Shown here piece after piece: positions 1 through 9,444 of a stretch of 64,000 nt of DNA. Origin of the DNA: Natronobeatus ordinarius (GTDB lineage: Archaea > Halobacteriota > Halobacteria > Halobacteriales > Natrialbaceae); contig NZ_CP101456.1 in assembly GCF_024362485.1 (NCBI RefSeq), forward strand, positions 2,232,001 to 2,296,000. The letters are read 5' to 3'. The notes beneath the pieces are model-generated. The model had not been told where the DNA came from. It saw only the letters and a program-made list of their open reading frames with translations, and did not search any database. The position numbers and the translations under genes were made by a program. Numbering within the stretch: position 1 is the first letter of the stretch; each line of letters opens with the position of its first letter.

Positions 1-842
1 TTGGCCTCGTCGTCCCCCTCGTCCCACTCGACCGTCTGGAACGCCTCGCGGATGAGCCGCCGGAACATGAACGGCTGGCCGTAGTCGAACGGCAGTGTGA
101 ACGCGTACGCGAGGTCGCCCTGGTTGGCCGCCGAGGTGGTGTACTTCAGCTGCGTCGAGACGTCGGGCGACTTCATGATCACGCCCTCCCGGCCCTCCTC
201 GTCGAGTTCGCGGACGATCCGGCGGACCTCCTCGGCGGCGTCTTCGACATCGTACTCGCCGAGCAGCCGGGTCTGGGGGACGTCGAACGACTCGTACCGT
301 TCCCGACGCTCGTCGACCGGCAGTGACTCACCCGACACCCGATCCCGCCAGTCGAACGCCCGGAACTCGAGGGAGTCGACGCCGGGATAGTCGTGGGCCG
401 TGTAGGGATTCTCCGGACCGATCATCTCGCCACAGACCATCGCCTCGGGGTGGTCCTCGAACAGCGGTTCGAGGTCGACCAGCCGCTCGAGGTAGCGCGT
501 CGTGAACGGACAGATCTGCCCGCTTCGGGAGAACGCGAGGCGCTCGCCCTCGATCTCGGCGACGCGGACGTTGTAGCCGTTTAACTTCTCCTCGACGACG
601 ACGACCCGATCATCGAAGTGGTTCGGGACGCCCTCGGCGAGAACGAGCGTCCGGGGCACCTTCGGGAAGCCTCGGACGACGGTGTCGGCGATCAACGCCG
701 TCCCGCGCTCGACGCCCCGCCGGTAGTCGGGAACGTGACGGTACTCGCGTCCCTCGTACTCGCGTCGCTCGAGGTGGTCCTCGAGGTTCTCGAACGCCTC
801 TTCGCCCATCCCGAGCAGCCGGTGGTAGTCCGTGCCCGTCAT
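1..842 (-). CDS. ATP-dependent RNA ligase (archaeal Rnl3 type), 3' part cut by window edge
   Basis: Reading the minus strand from the ATG at 842 gives about 280 residues with no stop before the window edge, so the C-terminus is missing. The nucleotidyltransferase motif I, EKLNGYN, puts the lysine to be adenylylated at residue 86. Further motifs follow: the FSRSGQ stretch and, near residue 220, EGVIMKSP. This is the pattern of the archaeal homodimeric RNA ligase family (Pab1020/MTH1221), which joins or circularises RNA 5'-phosphate and 3'-OH ends using ATP. The gene is divergent from the HARP gene at 939, matching the family label 'RNA ligase partner' for that neighbour. The family call is firm; the RNA substrate is unknown. 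Confidence 0.88.
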   Translation of the reverse strand, partial: MTGTDYHRLLGMGEEAFENLEDHLERREYEGREYRHVPDYRRGVERGTALIADTVVRGFPKVPRTLVLAEGVPNHFDDRVVVVEEKLNGYNVRVAEIEGERLAFSRSGQICPFTTRYLERLVDLEPLFEDHPEAMVCGEMIGPENPYTAHDYPGVDSLEFRAFDWRDRVSGESLPVDERRERYESFDVPQTRLLGEYDVEDAAEEVRRIVRELDEEGREGVIMKSPDVSTQLKYTTSAANQGDLAYAFTLPFDYGQPFMFRRLIREAFQTVEWDEGDDEA

Positions 843-938
843 CAGTGGGTCGTGGCTACAGGTGCTGGCGTAATAGATGCTCGCCGCCAGTCAGACGCGT
901 CGGCCACTTATTTCCCGCTCCGCTTCCAACGTCTCGCT
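843..938. promoter_or_regulatory. divergent promoter region between RNA ligase and HARP genes
   Basis: The 96-base gap contains a TATA-like CACTTATTTC at 906-915, about 27 bases before the plus-strand ATG. On the minus strand, CTATTACG lies at about 867-874, a similar distance from the ligase ATG. Both transcripts look leaderless. Confidence 0.45.
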
Positions 939-1613
939 ATGTCCGCCCAACCGTTCAGACAGCGGTTCGTACTCGACACCTCGCTGTTCATCACCGAGGA
1001 GATCCGCCAGGACGGCGAGTCGCTCGAGGAGGCGAACCTGCGGTTGCTCGAGCTGATCGCCCAGGCACGGCTGCACCTCGGTATCTCCTGTTACATGCCG
1101 CCGACGATCCACGACGAACTCACCTCGATGCTCGACGACCGGGACGTCGACGACGAGGTGTACCGCAAACTCAACACCTGGGTGGTTCGCAAACACCCCG
1201 ACCGATACGAGATCTCGATCCCGGCGAACGTCGTCTACAGCTTCGTCGACGAGATGAGCGAGCGCGTCAACCGCGGCCTGCGCGTCTCCGAGGAGGCCGT
1301 TCGACGCGCCGAGACGGCGGCGGACGAGCCACTCGAGGGCCACGAGTACAAGACCGAAGTCGACGCCGTCGTCGCCGACTTGCGTGAGAAGTATCGCACG
1401 GCGATGCGCACCGGCGTCCTCGACTCCCGGGAGGACTTCGACCTGCTCATCCTGGCCCGCGAGCTGGACGCCGGCGTCGTCACCGAGGACTGGGGGATCA
1501 TCGGCTGGACCGAGGACTTCGGCCTGCGCTACATCCGCGGCCGAGAGTTTCCCGACCTGATCGAACAGTACCTCGAGGCCGTCGATCACGGCGCCGGGCG
1601 GCAGGGCGACTGA
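939..1613 (+). CDS. HARP (protein-only RNase P homologue), 'RNA ligase partner' PIN-like protein
   Basis: The protein has 224 residues. The N-terminus [13 protein letters not shown] is the first acidic motif of a PIN-like nuclease (Asp13), and the C-terminal [12 protein letters not shown] and VVTEDWGI carry the remaining acidic residues. This architecture is that of the MJ_0950/Aquifex HARP family, first named RNA ligase partner because it sits beside archaeal RNA ligases, and later shown in Aquifex to be a minimal protein-only RNase P that matures tRNA 5' ends. The start was chosen at the ATG at 939 because a TATA-like box lies about 27 bases upstream and the longer in-frame extension runs into antisense sequence. 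Haloarchaea also have RNA-based RNase P, so the role here is open. Confidence 0.88.
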   Translation: MSAQPFRQRFVLDTSLFITEEIRQDGESLEEANLRLLELIAQARLHLGISCYMPPTIHDELTSMLDDRDVDDEVYRKLNTWVVRKHPDRYEISIPANVVYSFVDEMSERVNRGLRVSEEAVRRAETAADEPLEGHEYKTEVDAVVADLREKYRTAMRTGVLDSREDFDLLILARELDAGVVTEDWGIIGWTEDFGLRYIRGREFPDLIEQYLEAVDHGAGRQGD

Positions 1614-1756
1614 GGAGTGCGTCTGAGCCGCCGCTGGCGCGCAGACGGTCAGTGTGTCGCGTCGGACGCCGTCGAGCAACGCAGCGGTCGACGGCGTCCG
1701 GACGGTAAAATTGGGGTGTCGGCTTCGACGCCGGTGCGTCGCAGCGCGCGTCTTCG

Positions 1757-2023
1757 TTAGATGCGGCCGACGTTCTCGACGGAGACGCTCTCGACCTCGT
1801 CGACTGCCGAGAACGTCTCCTCGACGGCCTCGGTTCCACCGGAGCCGTCGGGGACGATGACGGTCGGGTAGAGCGCGACGAGGCCGAAGGCGACCTCCTC
1901 ACGTTCGACGCCGTTGATCTTCGCGCCCTCGGGGAGGCTCTCACCGAGTTGCTCCTCGAGCGCGTCGAGGTCGACGTCTGGGCTGTTCGGCATGACCTTG
2001 ATTTTGGCGGCGACTTTTCCCAT
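1757..2023 (-). CDS. ef1b: translation elongation factor EF-1 beta (aEF1B)
   Basis: The 88-residue protein starts [20 protein letters not shown] and ends with the conserved [16 protein letters not shown]. It matches the full length of archaeal EF-1 beta, the guanine nucleotide exchange factor that reloads EF-1 alpha with GTP. A longer in-frame reading exists but overlaps the upstream zinc-finger gene. The ATG at 2023 lies two bases after that gene's stop, so the two are almost certainly cotranscribed and translationally coupled. Start and family are secure. Confidence 0.95.
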   Translation of the reverse strand: MGKVAAKIKVMPNSPDVDLDALEEQLGESLPEGAKINGVEREEVAFGLVALYPTVIVPDGSGGTEAVEETFSAVDEVESVSVENVGRI

Positions 2024-2025
2024 GG

Positions 2026-2205
2026 TTACGGACCCGTGAACCCGCAGTCGGGGCACTCGTAAAGGTTGCTCTGTTTGCGGCACTTCGCACAGCGGTAGAT
2101 CTGTTTCCCGCAGTCGGGACACTTGAACGCGGCAGCGTTCGTTCCCGCGATGTTGATCCCACAAGAGACACAGGAGCGCGTCTCTCGCTGGTCCGTCGTA
2201 CTCAT
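2026..2205 (-). CDS. small CPxCG zinc-finger protein (HVO_2753 type)
   Basis: The 59-residue protein has four paired cysteine motifs: CVSC, CPDC, CAKC and CPDC, so it should bind two zinc ions. Such zinc-ribbon proteins are abundant in haloarchaea, and one is typically encoded directly before EF-1 beta, as here with a two-base spacer. A TATA-like GGTTAAAAGC (minus strand, near 2232-2241) lies about 30 bases upstream of the ATG. A binding partner cannot be read from sequence; the linkage suggests a role near translation. Confidence 0.9.
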   Translation of the reverse strand: MSTTDQRETRSCVSCGINIAGTNAAAFKCPDCGKQIYRCAKCRKQSNLYECPDCGFTGP

Positions 2206-2388
2206 ACCTCCACGTTCCGCCCGGTCGCTTTTAACCGTTGTCTTTCCACACTCCGGCCCGAGCCAATTGTATCGACGCGCATCCTCGAGGTCTCGCGCCT
2301 GCCGTTCGAGCCGCTCGAGCGACGCTCTGCACCCCGAAGTGATAGTCATTTGGGAAGACCTACGTCGCTCCGCCGCACACCACCAGCC

Positions 2389-3204
2389 ATGACCGACCGA
2401 TCCGTAGACTCGAGTCGGCCAGAACGGCTCGGCGTCGCGCTCGTGACCGGCGCCGCCGGCGGCATCGGCCGCGAGTTGAGCCGGCAGTTCGCCCGACACG
2501 GCCACGACGTGATCGCCGTCGACCGTGACGAGGCCGGGCTGGCCCGACTCGAGCGCGACCTCGGATCCGAACCCGGAACTGTCGTGGCGACTGTCGCGCT
2601 CGATCTGACCGAGCCGGACGCGTCAGCTCGAGTCGCCGGCCGGGTCGACGAGACGGGACGTGCGGTCGACACGCTGGTCAACAACGCCGGCGTCCCCGTC
2701 TACGGTCCGTTCGCGGAAACGGACTGGGCGGACGAGCGGGCGATGATCCGGCTCAACGTCGAGGCGCTGACGGCGCTGACCGATCAGTTCCTGGACGACA
2801 TGTGCGATCGCGGCCGCGGTCGAATCCTCAACGTCGCGTCGATCGCCGGCACCGTGCCGACGCCGACGGCGGCCGTTTACGGCGCGACGAAGGCGTACGT
2901 ACTCTCGTTCTCGCTGGCGCTGGCTGAGGAACTCGCCGGGGAGAGAGTGACGGTGACGGCGCTCTGTCCGGGCGAGACCGACACGGGCTTCATGCGCCGG
3001 GGTGGGATGGAACGCTCCGCGGTCGCGGGCGGCGACCTGCTCGAGGCCGAGACGGTCGCGAAGGCGGGCTACGAGGGGGCGATGGCCGGCAGCCGGATCG
3101 TCGTCCCCGGTCGGCGCGATCGGGTCCGCTACCACCTCTCGAAACTCCTCTCCCGGCGGTTCGCCGCGCGGCTCACGCGGCGAGTCTGGTCGGGTTCCCG
3201 GTGA
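2389..3204 (+). CDS. short-chain dehydrogenase/reductase (classical SDR)
   Basis: The 271-residue protein has the cofactor motif [10 protein letters not shown] near residue 20, NNAGV near residue 100 and the catalytic YGATK with Ser about 14 residues earlier. The DRDEAG segment after beta-2 has an acidic residue favouring NAD(H). The C-terminal 40 residues are basic and unlike the rest. The ATG at 2389 was chosen because upstream codons are not SDR-like. The substrate is unknown; the closest bacterial relatives of this layout act on aliphatic or fatty-acyl ketones. Confidence 0.85.
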   Translation: MTDRSVDSSRPERLGVALVTGAAGGIGRELSRQFARHGHDVIAVDRDEAGLARLERDLGSEPGTVVATVALDLTEPDASARVAGRVDETGRAVDTLVNNAGVPVYGPFAETDWADERAMIRLNVEALTALTDQFLDDMCDRGRGRILNVASIAGTVPTPTAAVYGATKAYVLSFSLALAEELAGERVTVTALCPGETDTGFMRRGGMERSAVAGGDLLEAETVAKAGYEGAMAGSRIVVPGRRDRVRYHLSKLLSRRFAARLTRRVWSGSR

Positions 3205-3210
3205 CCGCCG

Positions 3211-4452
3211 TCAGAGGCCGATCATCAACGGTCCGATCAAGACGCCCATCAGATGAACCCGTCGAGCGCGGTACCTGACCGGAACCATCCCGATCGCCGC
3301 CGCGACGACGAAGACGACGACGCCGACGAGCCCGGTGAACAGATACGAGAGCACGAACAGGAGCCCCAGCACCGTCGCCGAGATGCGCCAGTAGGAGACC
3401 CGGCCGACGAACTCGAGGTAGGCGTCGCCGACGACGATCACGAGGACGAATCCGAGGGTGCCGGCGAGCACCACTCCGGCGATCAGCACCGGGAGATGTA
3501 GCGGCGCGTTCGCGTTCTCGAAGGCGACCATCACGCCCGTCCGCGGTTGGCCGATGGCTGCGAGCGCGAACAGCGCGAATATCGTGTTCGCCGTGTCGAC
3601 GCCGCTCGTGGCGACGATGTAGCCCCGGTCGCCGGTTCCGCCCGGAACCAGCAGGAGAACGGCGACGGCTGCGATGGCCGCCGAGATACCCGGGATGTAG
3701 CCGACGATGGCGCCGGCGATTGCCCCTGCGAGCGCGGTCGCGCCGACGAGTGCACTCGGCATCCGGATCGCGTCGTCGCCCTGTGGCGGAACGCCACCGC
3801 CGCGGATCGCGTCGATCAACACCGGCGCGCCGAACAGCCCCGCGAAGATCGGCGCGAGCATCCCGCCCGCCTCGAGCGGCGCGTCCGGCGAGAGGTCGAG
3901 CGTTAACGCCCCCAGCGCAGCGGCGAGGGCGAACGAGACGAGGCCGGCGAGTCGGGCCCGCCAGGTGTATTCCGAGACGACCAGCCCGGCCACCACGAGT
4001 GCGAGCACGAGCGGGAGGTTCGACCGGATCGTCGGGTAGGCGGCCGTCACGGCCCACGTGATCGGCACGGCGAGGGGGACGGCGACGAGTACGGCCAGCA
4101 GGCTCCCGACCGCCGAGAGCCGGATGGCCTCGTAGCCGCGTCCCTCGAGTACCAGTCTGTGTCCGGGGAGGGCGGTGACGGCCATCTCGGCGTCGGGGAC
4201 GCCAAGCGCCATGGCAGGGATCGCGTTGACGAAGGTGTGGACGACGCCCGCCGAGAGCATGGCAATGCCGACCAGCAGCGGCGGACCGGGAACGGACGGG
4301 GCCACCCCGGCGAGCAACAGCGCGAAGTTGTTCGCGTGTAGGCCGGGGATCAACCCGCTGATCGAGCCGAGGACGGCTCCCGCCAGCGCCCAGGCGACCA
4401 CCTGCGCCGTCAGCGGGGCGTCCACGACGAACTCGACGGCAGGGACGACCAT
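3211..4452 (-). CDS. TctA/DUF112-like membrane permease
   Basis: This 413-residue polytopic protein has about ten to twelve hydrophobic segments. Two internal repeats carry the family signature: GLIPGLHANNFALLL near residue 30 and GYIPGISAAIAAVAV near residue 245. That is the pattern of the large membrane subunit of tripartite tricarboxylate transporters and their archaeal relatives (COG1784 type). No periplasmic receptor (TctC) or small subunit (TctB) gene is nearby, so it either works alone or pairs with a distant partner. The ATG at 4452 is preferred because the upstream in-frame stretch is polar and repetitive. The stop is only a few bases from the convergent SDR gene. Confidence 0.8.
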   Translation of the reverse strand: MVVPAVEFVVDAPLTAQVVAWALAGAVLGSISGLIPGLHANNFALLLAGVAPSVPGPPLLVGIAMLSAGVVHTFVNAIPAMALGVPDAEMAVTALPGHRLVLEGRGYEAIRLSAVGSLLAVLVAVPLAVPITWAVTAAYPTIRSNLPLVLALVVAGLVVSEYTWRARLAGLVSFALAAALGALTLDLSPDAPLEAGGMLAPIFAGLFGAPVLIDAIRGGGVPPQGDDAIRMPSALVGATALAGAIAGAIVGYIPGISAAIAAVAVLLLVPGGTGDRGYIVATSGVDTANTIFALFALAAIGQPRTGVMVAFENANAPLHLPVLIAGVVLAGTLGFVLVIVVGDAYLEFVGRVSYWRISATVLGLLFVLSYLFTGLVGVVVFVVAAAIGMVPVRYRARRVHLMGVLIGPLMIGL

Positions 4453-4648
4453 CGACTGGTCTGGTCGCCTTTCAGTATGTAAACTCGGGGGCGGTGACGT
4501 GACTCGAGGCGATGGGCCGGACACTCGCGAGCCGTTCGATCGGTCGTTCTCACCCACGAGCGAGAGTCACTGATCGAGCACGCGGTGGACTATCGACGAC
4601 GGCGGAACCGACGCTATTCGAGCCGTCGCTGATCGAACACTCGCCACC

Positions 4649-5236
4649 CTAGCGACCGGTGTCGTACTTGTACGTCGCCGTCTCGGGATCGATGCCGAAG
4701 TCTTCGGCGGTCGCGTCGTCTTCCCCGCCGTCGTCGTGGCGTTCGGTCGCCCGCTTGAACGACTCGCGAAGCCGGTCGGGCATCCGGAACCGTCGACGGT
4801 CGATTCGGACCGGGACGGCGTCCGGATCGGTCTGCGCTCGCTTTTCGGTGAGCCGCTGCTCGAGCGGTGCCGGGAGCTGGGACTCGTCGAGCCCCCGGAA
4901 GCCGAACTGAGCGAGGTAGGCCGCCTCGCTCGTGAGCGCGTACACTTCGTCGAACCCCTCGTCGCCGGCGTACTCGAGCAGTCGCTCGATCACGTGGGCG
5001 CCGACGCCCTGGCCGCGCCACTCCTCGAGGACGCCGATGCTCGTCAGCTCGCAGACGTCCTCGCCGTCGTCGACCTTGTGGATCCGGATGCGGCCGAAGC
5101 CGGCTTTCGCGCCGGATTCCTCGTCGATGGCGAGGACGTAGTCGCGCGAGCGGAACGCCGTGTCGTCGAGCCCCATCGCCTCGATCTGGTCGAGCAGCCA
5201 GACTTCCTCCCTGTTTTTCGCGTCCCGCACGTACAT
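4649..5236 (-). CDS. GNAT family N-acetyltransferase
   Basis: The protein is 195 residues. The acetyl-CoA binding motif A is IGVLEEWRGQGVGAHVIERL near residue 70, followed by ALTSEAAYLAQFGF, a normal GNAT core of about 120 residues. The last 75 residues form an acidic and arginine-rich tail with no known domain. A TATA-like AAATACTTTA (minus strand, about 5258-5268) lies about 27 bases before the ATG, supporting this start and a leaderless transcript. The acceptor substrate is unknown. Confidence 0.85.
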   Translation of the reverse strand: MYVRDAKNREEVWLLDQIEAMGLDDTAFRSRDYVLAIDEESGAKAGFGRIRIHKVDDGEDVCELTSIGVLEEWRGQGVGAHVIERLLEYAGDEGFDEVYALTSEAAYLAQFGFRGLDESQLPAPLEQRLTEKRAQTDPDAVPVRIDRRRFRMPDRLRESFKRATERHDDGGEDDATAEDFGIDPETATYKYDTGR

Positions 5237-5380
5237 GAGTCGAGGTACGGCCTGCCCGCCCTAAAGTATTTGTGGGGAGCATGGGCCGCGCTTCGGCATA
5301 CACCCTGTAGTAGTCCGCCAGCGAGGCGAATGTGTGGGACACACCACACTGCTCGAGGGGGACATCCGACGTCGACTGTC

Positions 5381-5391
5381 GATAAAAAAAC
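5381..5391 (+). promoter_or_regulatory. strong TATA-like box in AT-rich patch
   Basis: GATAAAAAAAC is the best TATA-like sequence in the 598-base gap between the GNAT gene and tpiA. Transcription would start near 5412, eleven bases before the small ORF at 5423. Confidence 0.4.
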
Positions 5392-5422
5392 ATGGGTACA
5401 GTGAGCATCTCGATGGAGCGAG

Positions 5423-5500
5423 ATGAACGCTGAAGCGTGGGGAGAAGCAATCCACATCGTCACAGGTGCACAGGTTGATACTGTGACTCCTTGCCGATGA
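5423..5500 (+). CDS. tiny ORF, 25 residues, overlaps next ORF by ATGA
   Basis: This begins MNAEAWGEAIHIVTGAQVDT and stops at a TGA that overlaps the ATG of the next ORF in the arrangement ATGA. A TATA-like box lies 32-42 bases upstream. I do not recognise it. It may be a short leader peptide, or the first half of a gene broken by a frameshift at the overlap. The AT-rich codon use differs from that of neighbouring genes, suggesting foreign or recently acquired DNA. Confidence 0.3.
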   Translation: MNAEAWGEAIHIVTGAQVDTVTPCR

Positions 5501-5517
5501 TGGCGAGGCGGCAAGGA
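5488..5517 (+). promoter_or_regulatory. 9-bp hairpin presenting two start codons in its loop
   Basis: TCCTTGCCG (5488-5496) pairs perfectly with CGGCAAGGA (5509-5517), leaving the loop ATGATGGCGAGG. A second pairing, GTGGGGA at 5437-5443 with TCCCCAC at 5537-5543, would close a larger multi-stem structure. It could gate translation of the ORF at 5497 or be part of a small structured RNA. Confidence 0.35.
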
Positions 5518-5670
5518 TGGTTGCCCACAGAGGCGTTCCCCACCGGTTTCACGTACGCTGGGGATTATTATGGGGGTGTTGGTAACTGGGATAAACAGTG
5601 GTTCAGAATTATCTCGCCTCCACTACCTGGAGAAGAAACTAAATATGGTTTGATTCGACCACCGAGTTAA
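5497..5670 (+). CDS. small ORF, 57 residues, unknown, AT-rich
   Basis: After [10 protein letters not shown] the reading continues [20 protein letters not shown] and ends GLIRPPS. It is rich in Gly, Tyr, Trp and Pro, which looks like real, probably beta-rich protein sequence rather than an antisense shadow. The preferred codons (TAT, AAA, GGT, ACT) differ from the host's strong G/C third-position bias. It starts inside the stop codon of the preceding ORF, and both start codons (ATGATG) lie in the loop of a 9-bp hairpin. It may be a viral or plasmid relic. No family is recognised. Confidence 0.35.
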   Translation: MMARRQGWLPTEAFPTGFTYAGDYYGGVGNWDKQWFRIISPPLPGEETKYGLIRPPS

Positions 5671-5834
5671 ATGTTGATGGTTTTAGTCAATTCGCCGACG
5701 AGCCCTGTGCAGACGGCGGGTGGCGTCGTCGGCCACCTCTATGGACCGTTATGCCGGTTCACTGGTCATCGTTGCATCCGTCGGTCGTTCTGGAACTCGG
5801 AAACTATTTCCCACGGGCGAAACCCCTCTCGAGT

Positions 5835-6479
5835 ATGTTCGTCCTCGTCAACCTGAAGACGTATCCGTGCGATCCAGTGGCCGTCGCGGAGGCCGCCCGC
5901 GACGTGAACGAGACGACGACCGCCCGCGTCGCCGTGGCGGCCCAGGCGGCCCACATAGCGCGCGTCGCCGAGACTGGCGCAGAGACGTGGGCCCAGCACG
6001 TCGACCCGATCGATCACGGCAGCAACACCGGCCACGTGCTCGCGGAGACAGTCGCCGACGCGGGTGCCGTCGGCACGCTGGTCAACCACTCCGAGAACCG
6101 GCTCAAACTGGCCGACATAGACGGCTCGGTCCGGGCGGCCGAACGGGCCGGGCTCGAGACCGTCGTCTGTGCGAACAATCCGGCCCAGATCGGCGCGGTC
6201 ACGGCGCTCGGCCCCGACGCCGTCGCCGTCGAGCCGCCGGCACTCATCGGCACGGGCACGCCCGTGAGCCAGGCCGACCCGGACGTCGTCGAGGACGCCG
6301 TTGCGGCCGCCGCGAACGTCGACCCCGACGTCCCGGTGCTCTGTGGCGCCGGCATCAGCACCGGCGACGACGTCACCGCCGCGGCCGACCTCGGTTCGGA
6401 AGGCGTACTCCTCGCCAGCGGCGTCGCCAAGGCCGACGACCCGAAAGCCGCGCTCGAGGACCTCGTCGCGCCGCTGTAA
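5835..6479 (+). CDS. tpiA: triosephosphate isomerase
   Basis: The 214-residue protein interconverts dihydroxyacetone phosphate and glyceraldehyde 3-phosphate in the cytosol. The catalytic residues are visible: Asn6/Lys8 in VNLKTYP, His85 in LVNHSENR and Glu133 in [10 protein letters not shown], the last followed by the phosphate-gripping loop. The short length is typical of archaeal TIM, which is smaller than bacterial enzymes of about 250 residues. The ATG at 5835 places [11 protein letters not shown] at the N-terminus as in relatives. An upstream in-frame extension is not conserved-looking and was dropped. Confidence 0.97.
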   Translation: MFVLVNLKTYPCDPVAVAEAARDVNETTTARVAVAAQAAHIARVAETGAETWAQHVDPIDHGSNTGHVLAETVADAGAVGTLVNHSENRLKLADIDGSVRAAERAGLETVVCANNPAQIGAVTALGPDAVAVEPPALIGTGTPVSQADPDVVEDAVAAAANVDPDVPVLCGAGISTGDDVTAAADLGSEGVLLASGVAKADDPKAALEDLVAPL

Positions 6480-6560
6480 CTGCAGAGTGGCCTTGCTGTC
6501 GGACTCGCTCCCTATTTTCACCATCGGGTGACGACCATTCATAGACGAGACCTATGTAAT

Positions 6561-6574
6561 CATAAAATACATTA
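6561..6574 (+). promoter_or_regulatory. TATA-like box for membrane protein at 6599
   Basis: CATAAAATACATTA is centred about 31 bases before the ATG at 6599. This supports that start over the downstream ATG at 6635. Confidence 0.45.
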
Positions 6575-6598
6575 CGAACACAGAGATAGTGGTTGAAA

Positions 6599-7597
6599 AT
6601 GGGCCTGCTCTCCGAGGTCACGGGTAGTGGTGTTATGAACGGCTGGCGGGCGGTAGGCGTCACCGAGACGTCTCCCGGGGACGTGGTTGTGGCCGCCCTC
6701 GTGGTCCTGATCGGCGGCTTGCTCGTCGTTGCCAACTCCGACCGTGGCCGCCGGGTGACCGACCGGGCCCGATACAACCCGTCCGAGGTGGTGATCTACG
6801 GCGTTGGCGTCAACGTCGGTTTTATCCTCGTCCTGTTGGTTCTCGTCATTTTTGGGCTCGCGGCTCTCGCACTCCCGCTGTTGCTCGTCTACGCCGTGCT
6901 CGCGGTGGCTGCAACCGTAGTCGGGTACCTGGCGGTCGGACGGCTGGTCGCCGGGAACTGGTGGCTCGTCGTTGCAGTGGGAGCAGTCGCAGCCGCGATT
7001 GCGGTGGTGGTGCCGTATCTCGGTACCGTGACCGGACTCGCCGTCACGAGTGTCGGGTTCGGAATGCTGGTACTGGAGTACAACTCGGCGTACGACCGCG
7101 AAGTAGAAACGGAGTTAGCCGGGCCGGCAAACATGAGATCTCACATCGGCGTCAGCACCAAGAATGGCGCAGTCACTCGGTTTCAGATCACTATCACCTA
7201 CTGGACAGGAGTGGATCACGAGACCGTCGTTCGATACGTACACGACCCGACCGAAAACGGGTCCGACGTCACCGAGGATGGACTCCGGATACGGATTCAC
7301 GGCGAGGCTGGTAGCATCGACGTCGAAGACGTCACCGAGCCAATCGAACCAGATGACGCCGTTCAACAGGCGTTCGAGCACCTCGAGACGAATCTCGACG
7401 AGCTCGTCCGCGAGTTCGAGCACGACCGGGGTATCGAGGCCGATGAGGCAGAGTGGAGCTACGAGATGCCGCTCGAGGCATCCGAGCTCCGATCGGCACG
7501 TGAGACACTCGGTGAGCAACGAGAGACGGTTACCGCCTATCTGGCAACGGCCGCTGACAGCCCCCAGGCCGGCTGGTTACTCGAGGGCGGTCGCTAG
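6599..7597 (+). CDS. membrane protein with soluble C-terminal domain, function unknown
   Basis: The protein has 332 residues. The first 150 or so hold several hydrophobic segments (about 25-45, 70-105 and 115-145). The rest is a hydrophilic, acidic cytoplasmic-type domain beginning around ANMRSHIGVSTKNGAVTRF with helical stretches at the end. The two parts could be a fusion. I recognise no catalytic motif. The TATA-like box at 6561 favours the ATG at 6599; a TTG two codons upstream is possible. It is monocistronic by position. Confidence 0.7.
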   Translation: MGLLSEVTGSGVMNGWRAVGVTETSPGDVVVAALVVLIGGLLVVANSDRGRRVTDRARYNPSEVVIYGVGVNVGFILVLLVLVIFGLAALALPLLLVYAVLAVAATVVGYLAVGRLVAGNWWLVVAVGAVAAAIAVVVPYLGTVTGLAVTSVGFGMLVLEYNSAYDREVETELAGPANMRSHIGVSTKNGAVTRFQITITYWTGVDHETVVRYVHDPTENGSDVTEDGLRIRIHGEAGSIDVEDVTEPIEPDDAVQQAFEHLETNLDELVREFEHDRGIEADEAEWSYEMPLEASELRSARETLGEQRETVTAYLATAADSPQAGWLLEGGR

Positions 7598-7747
7598 CGT
7601 AACCGTTGAGAGTCGGGTCGGGAGAGCCAGCAGTTTTGCCACTGGATGTGGCTGTTGGTCACGAACTATGGGTTCCTGCGTTCTCGTCAGTTCTGAAGCG
7701 CGTATCAGATCCCGCTTCGAACCGACTCGAGCGACCTCGAGCTTCGA

Positions 7748-9043
7748 TCAGTCGTGTCGCTCGAGTTCGGCCCCGAGTTCGTAGAGCACCTCGAAGAAGT
7801 TCGGGAAGGAGACGTCGACGTGCTCTGCCCCCTGAATCGTCGTCTCGCCGTCGGCGACCAGTCCAGCGATCGCGAGCGACATGACGATCCGGTGGTCGCC
7901 GCGGCCGTCGACGGTCGCGCCCTCGAGGCTCGACTCGTCGCCGTGGATCGTCAGCGCGTCCTGCTCTTCGGTCGTCTCGACGCCCATGTTCCCGAGTTCC
8001 TCGGCCATCGCGCTCACCCGGTCGGTCTCCTTGTACCGGACGTGTTCGGCGTTCGTAATCTGCGTGTCGCCGCTGGCGACGGCTCCAAGAGTCGCGATCG
8101 TCGGCAGCAGGTCGGGGGTGTCCTCGACCGAGACCTCGATCCCCTCGAGGTCCGAGGCCGCGACCTCGAGCACGCCGTCGGCCTCGTCCCAGTCGATCTC
8201 GGCGCCCATGCGCTCGAGAATCTCGACGATCGCAATATCGCCCTGGGCGCTCGGGTAGGCCCCCTTCACGAGCACGGCGTCGTCCCCGGCGACGGCTCCT
8301 GCGGCAGCGAGATACGAGATCGACGAGAAGTCACCTGGGACGGCGTACTCGCCGTCGGTCGGCTCGTAGTGCTGGCCGCCGTCGACGGCGAACCCGTCGG
8401 CCGTTCGTCGGGCCTCGACGCCGAACTCGTCGAGCACCTCGATCGTGACGTCGACGTACGGCGCGGACTTGAGTTCGGTCTCGAGTTCGAGTTCGATTCC
8501 CTCGTCGGTCACCGCACCCGCCATCAGCAGCGCCGAGAGGTACTGCGAGGAGACGTCACCGGGGATCGACACCGTCCCGCCAGAGACGGGGCCGGTGATC
8601 ACGAGCGGCGCCTGGCCGTTCCCGCGGGTGCTCATCGCTACGCCGTCGAGGTCGGTGATCGCCTCGAGCAGCGGTCCCTGCGGGCGCGAGCGAAGCGAGG
8701 CGTCGCCGGTGAGGACGGTCGTCCCGTCGGCGAGCGCGGCCGTCGCCGACACCAGCCGCATCGTCGTTCCGCTGTTGTCGCAGTCGAGTACGTCCGGCGG
8801 GACGTCGGGACGACCGCCGAAGCCGTCGACCTCGAGGCGTCCGGTCTCGCGGTCGCGGCTCACGGCGCCGCCGAACAGGTCGACGGCCCGGGCGGTCGCC
8901 CGCGTGTCGGCGCTCCAGAGGGCGTCGTGGACCAGCGCGCCGTCGGCGTAGCCCGACGCGAGGATCGCCCGGTGGGTGTAACTCTTCGACGGTGGGGCGC
9001 GCGCCTCGCCGCGCACGCTCGAGGGTGTGAGAGTGACGTCCAT
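7748..9043 (-). CDS. aroA: 3-phosphoshikimate 1-carboxyvinyltransferase (EPSP synthase)
   Basis: The 431-residue protein transfers the enolpyruvyl group of PEP to shikimate 3-phosphate in aromatic amino acid synthesis. The signatures are in order: [14 protein letters not shown] at the N-terminus, [12 protein letters not shown] near residue 95, the [11 protein letters not shown] loop, and the C-terminal [13 protein letters not shown] and [16 protein letters not shown]. Length and motif order match the whole family. The ATG at 9043 gives the standard N-terminus MDVTLTPS; a longer reading upstream is noise. No other shikimate gene lies in the window. Confidence 0.97.
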   Translation of the reverse strand: MDVTLTPSSVRGEARAPPSKSYTHRAILASGYADGALVHDALWSADTRATARAVDLFGGAVSRDRETGRLEVDGFGGRPDVPPDVLDCDNSGTTMRLVSATAALADGTTVLTGDASLRSRPQGPLLEAITDLDGVAMSTRGNGQAPLVITGPVSGGTVSIPGDVSSQYLSALLMAGAVTDEGIELELETELKSAPYVDVTIEVLDEFGVEARRTADGFAVDGGQHYEPTDGEYAVPGDFSSISYLAAAGAVAGDDAVLVKGAYPSAQGDIAIVEILERMGAEIDWDEADGVLEVAASDLEGIEVSVEDTPDLLPTIATLGAVASGDTQITNAEHVRYKETDRVSAMAEELGNMGVETTEEQDALTIHGDESSLEGATVDGRGDHRIVMSLAIAGLVADGETTIQGAEHVDVSFPNFFEVLYELGAELERHD

Positions 9044-9117
9044 GGTCGGCCTGTCGTTCGGTCCGCCTATCACGGTACCGGTATCCGCCGGAACGGCGAC
9101 AGCTGTCCACGAGCAGC

Positions 9118-9444
9118 TCACGGTGTTCGCCGTGACGGCCGCCGGTGGAGCGCGTAGGCGATCAGGGCGAGCCCAGCGAACTGGGTGACGTGGACGGCGA
9201 GCCAGAACCAGTCCTGCTGGGGCAACGAGAGCAGGCGGAGGTTGATCAGGATCGTGCCGACGAATGACGTCGTGTAGGTGACAGCCGTTAGCAACACTAG
9301 CCCCAGCGCGAGGTACCACAGCGAGGGCTCCTCGTATCGACGCATCGCGCGAAGAGCCTGAATCCCGATGTAGAGACCGAGCACCGTCGCGCCGAGCGCG
9401 AACGCGCCGACGGCGAGTTCCATCGTTCGAACGTCCTCGAGCAT
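9118..9444 (-). CDS. small membrane protein of DUF7521 type, paired with a winged-helix regulator
   Basis: The 108-residue protein has three hydrophobic segments (about 8-30, 42-66 and 80-98) and a basic C-terminus. The gene starts directly after the stop of the winged-helix gene at 9445 with no gap, so the two are one operon. A second pair with the same organisation lies at 47154-47818 in this window. The protein has no enzyme motif. From its context it is likely a membrane partner or target of the adjacent regulator. The DUF name is from memory of haloarchaeal annotation. Confidence 0.7.
   Translation of the reverse strand: MLEDVRTMELAVGAFALGATVLGLYIGIQALRAMRRYEEPSLWYLALGLVLLTAVTYTTSFVGTILINLRLLSLPQQDWFWLAVHVTQFAGLALIAYALHRRPSRRTP

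Noticed and set aside
5521-5580. CRISPR-like repeat (TTCCCCACC...GGGGA)
   Set aside because: It occurs only once; no spaced repeats exist anywhere in the window.
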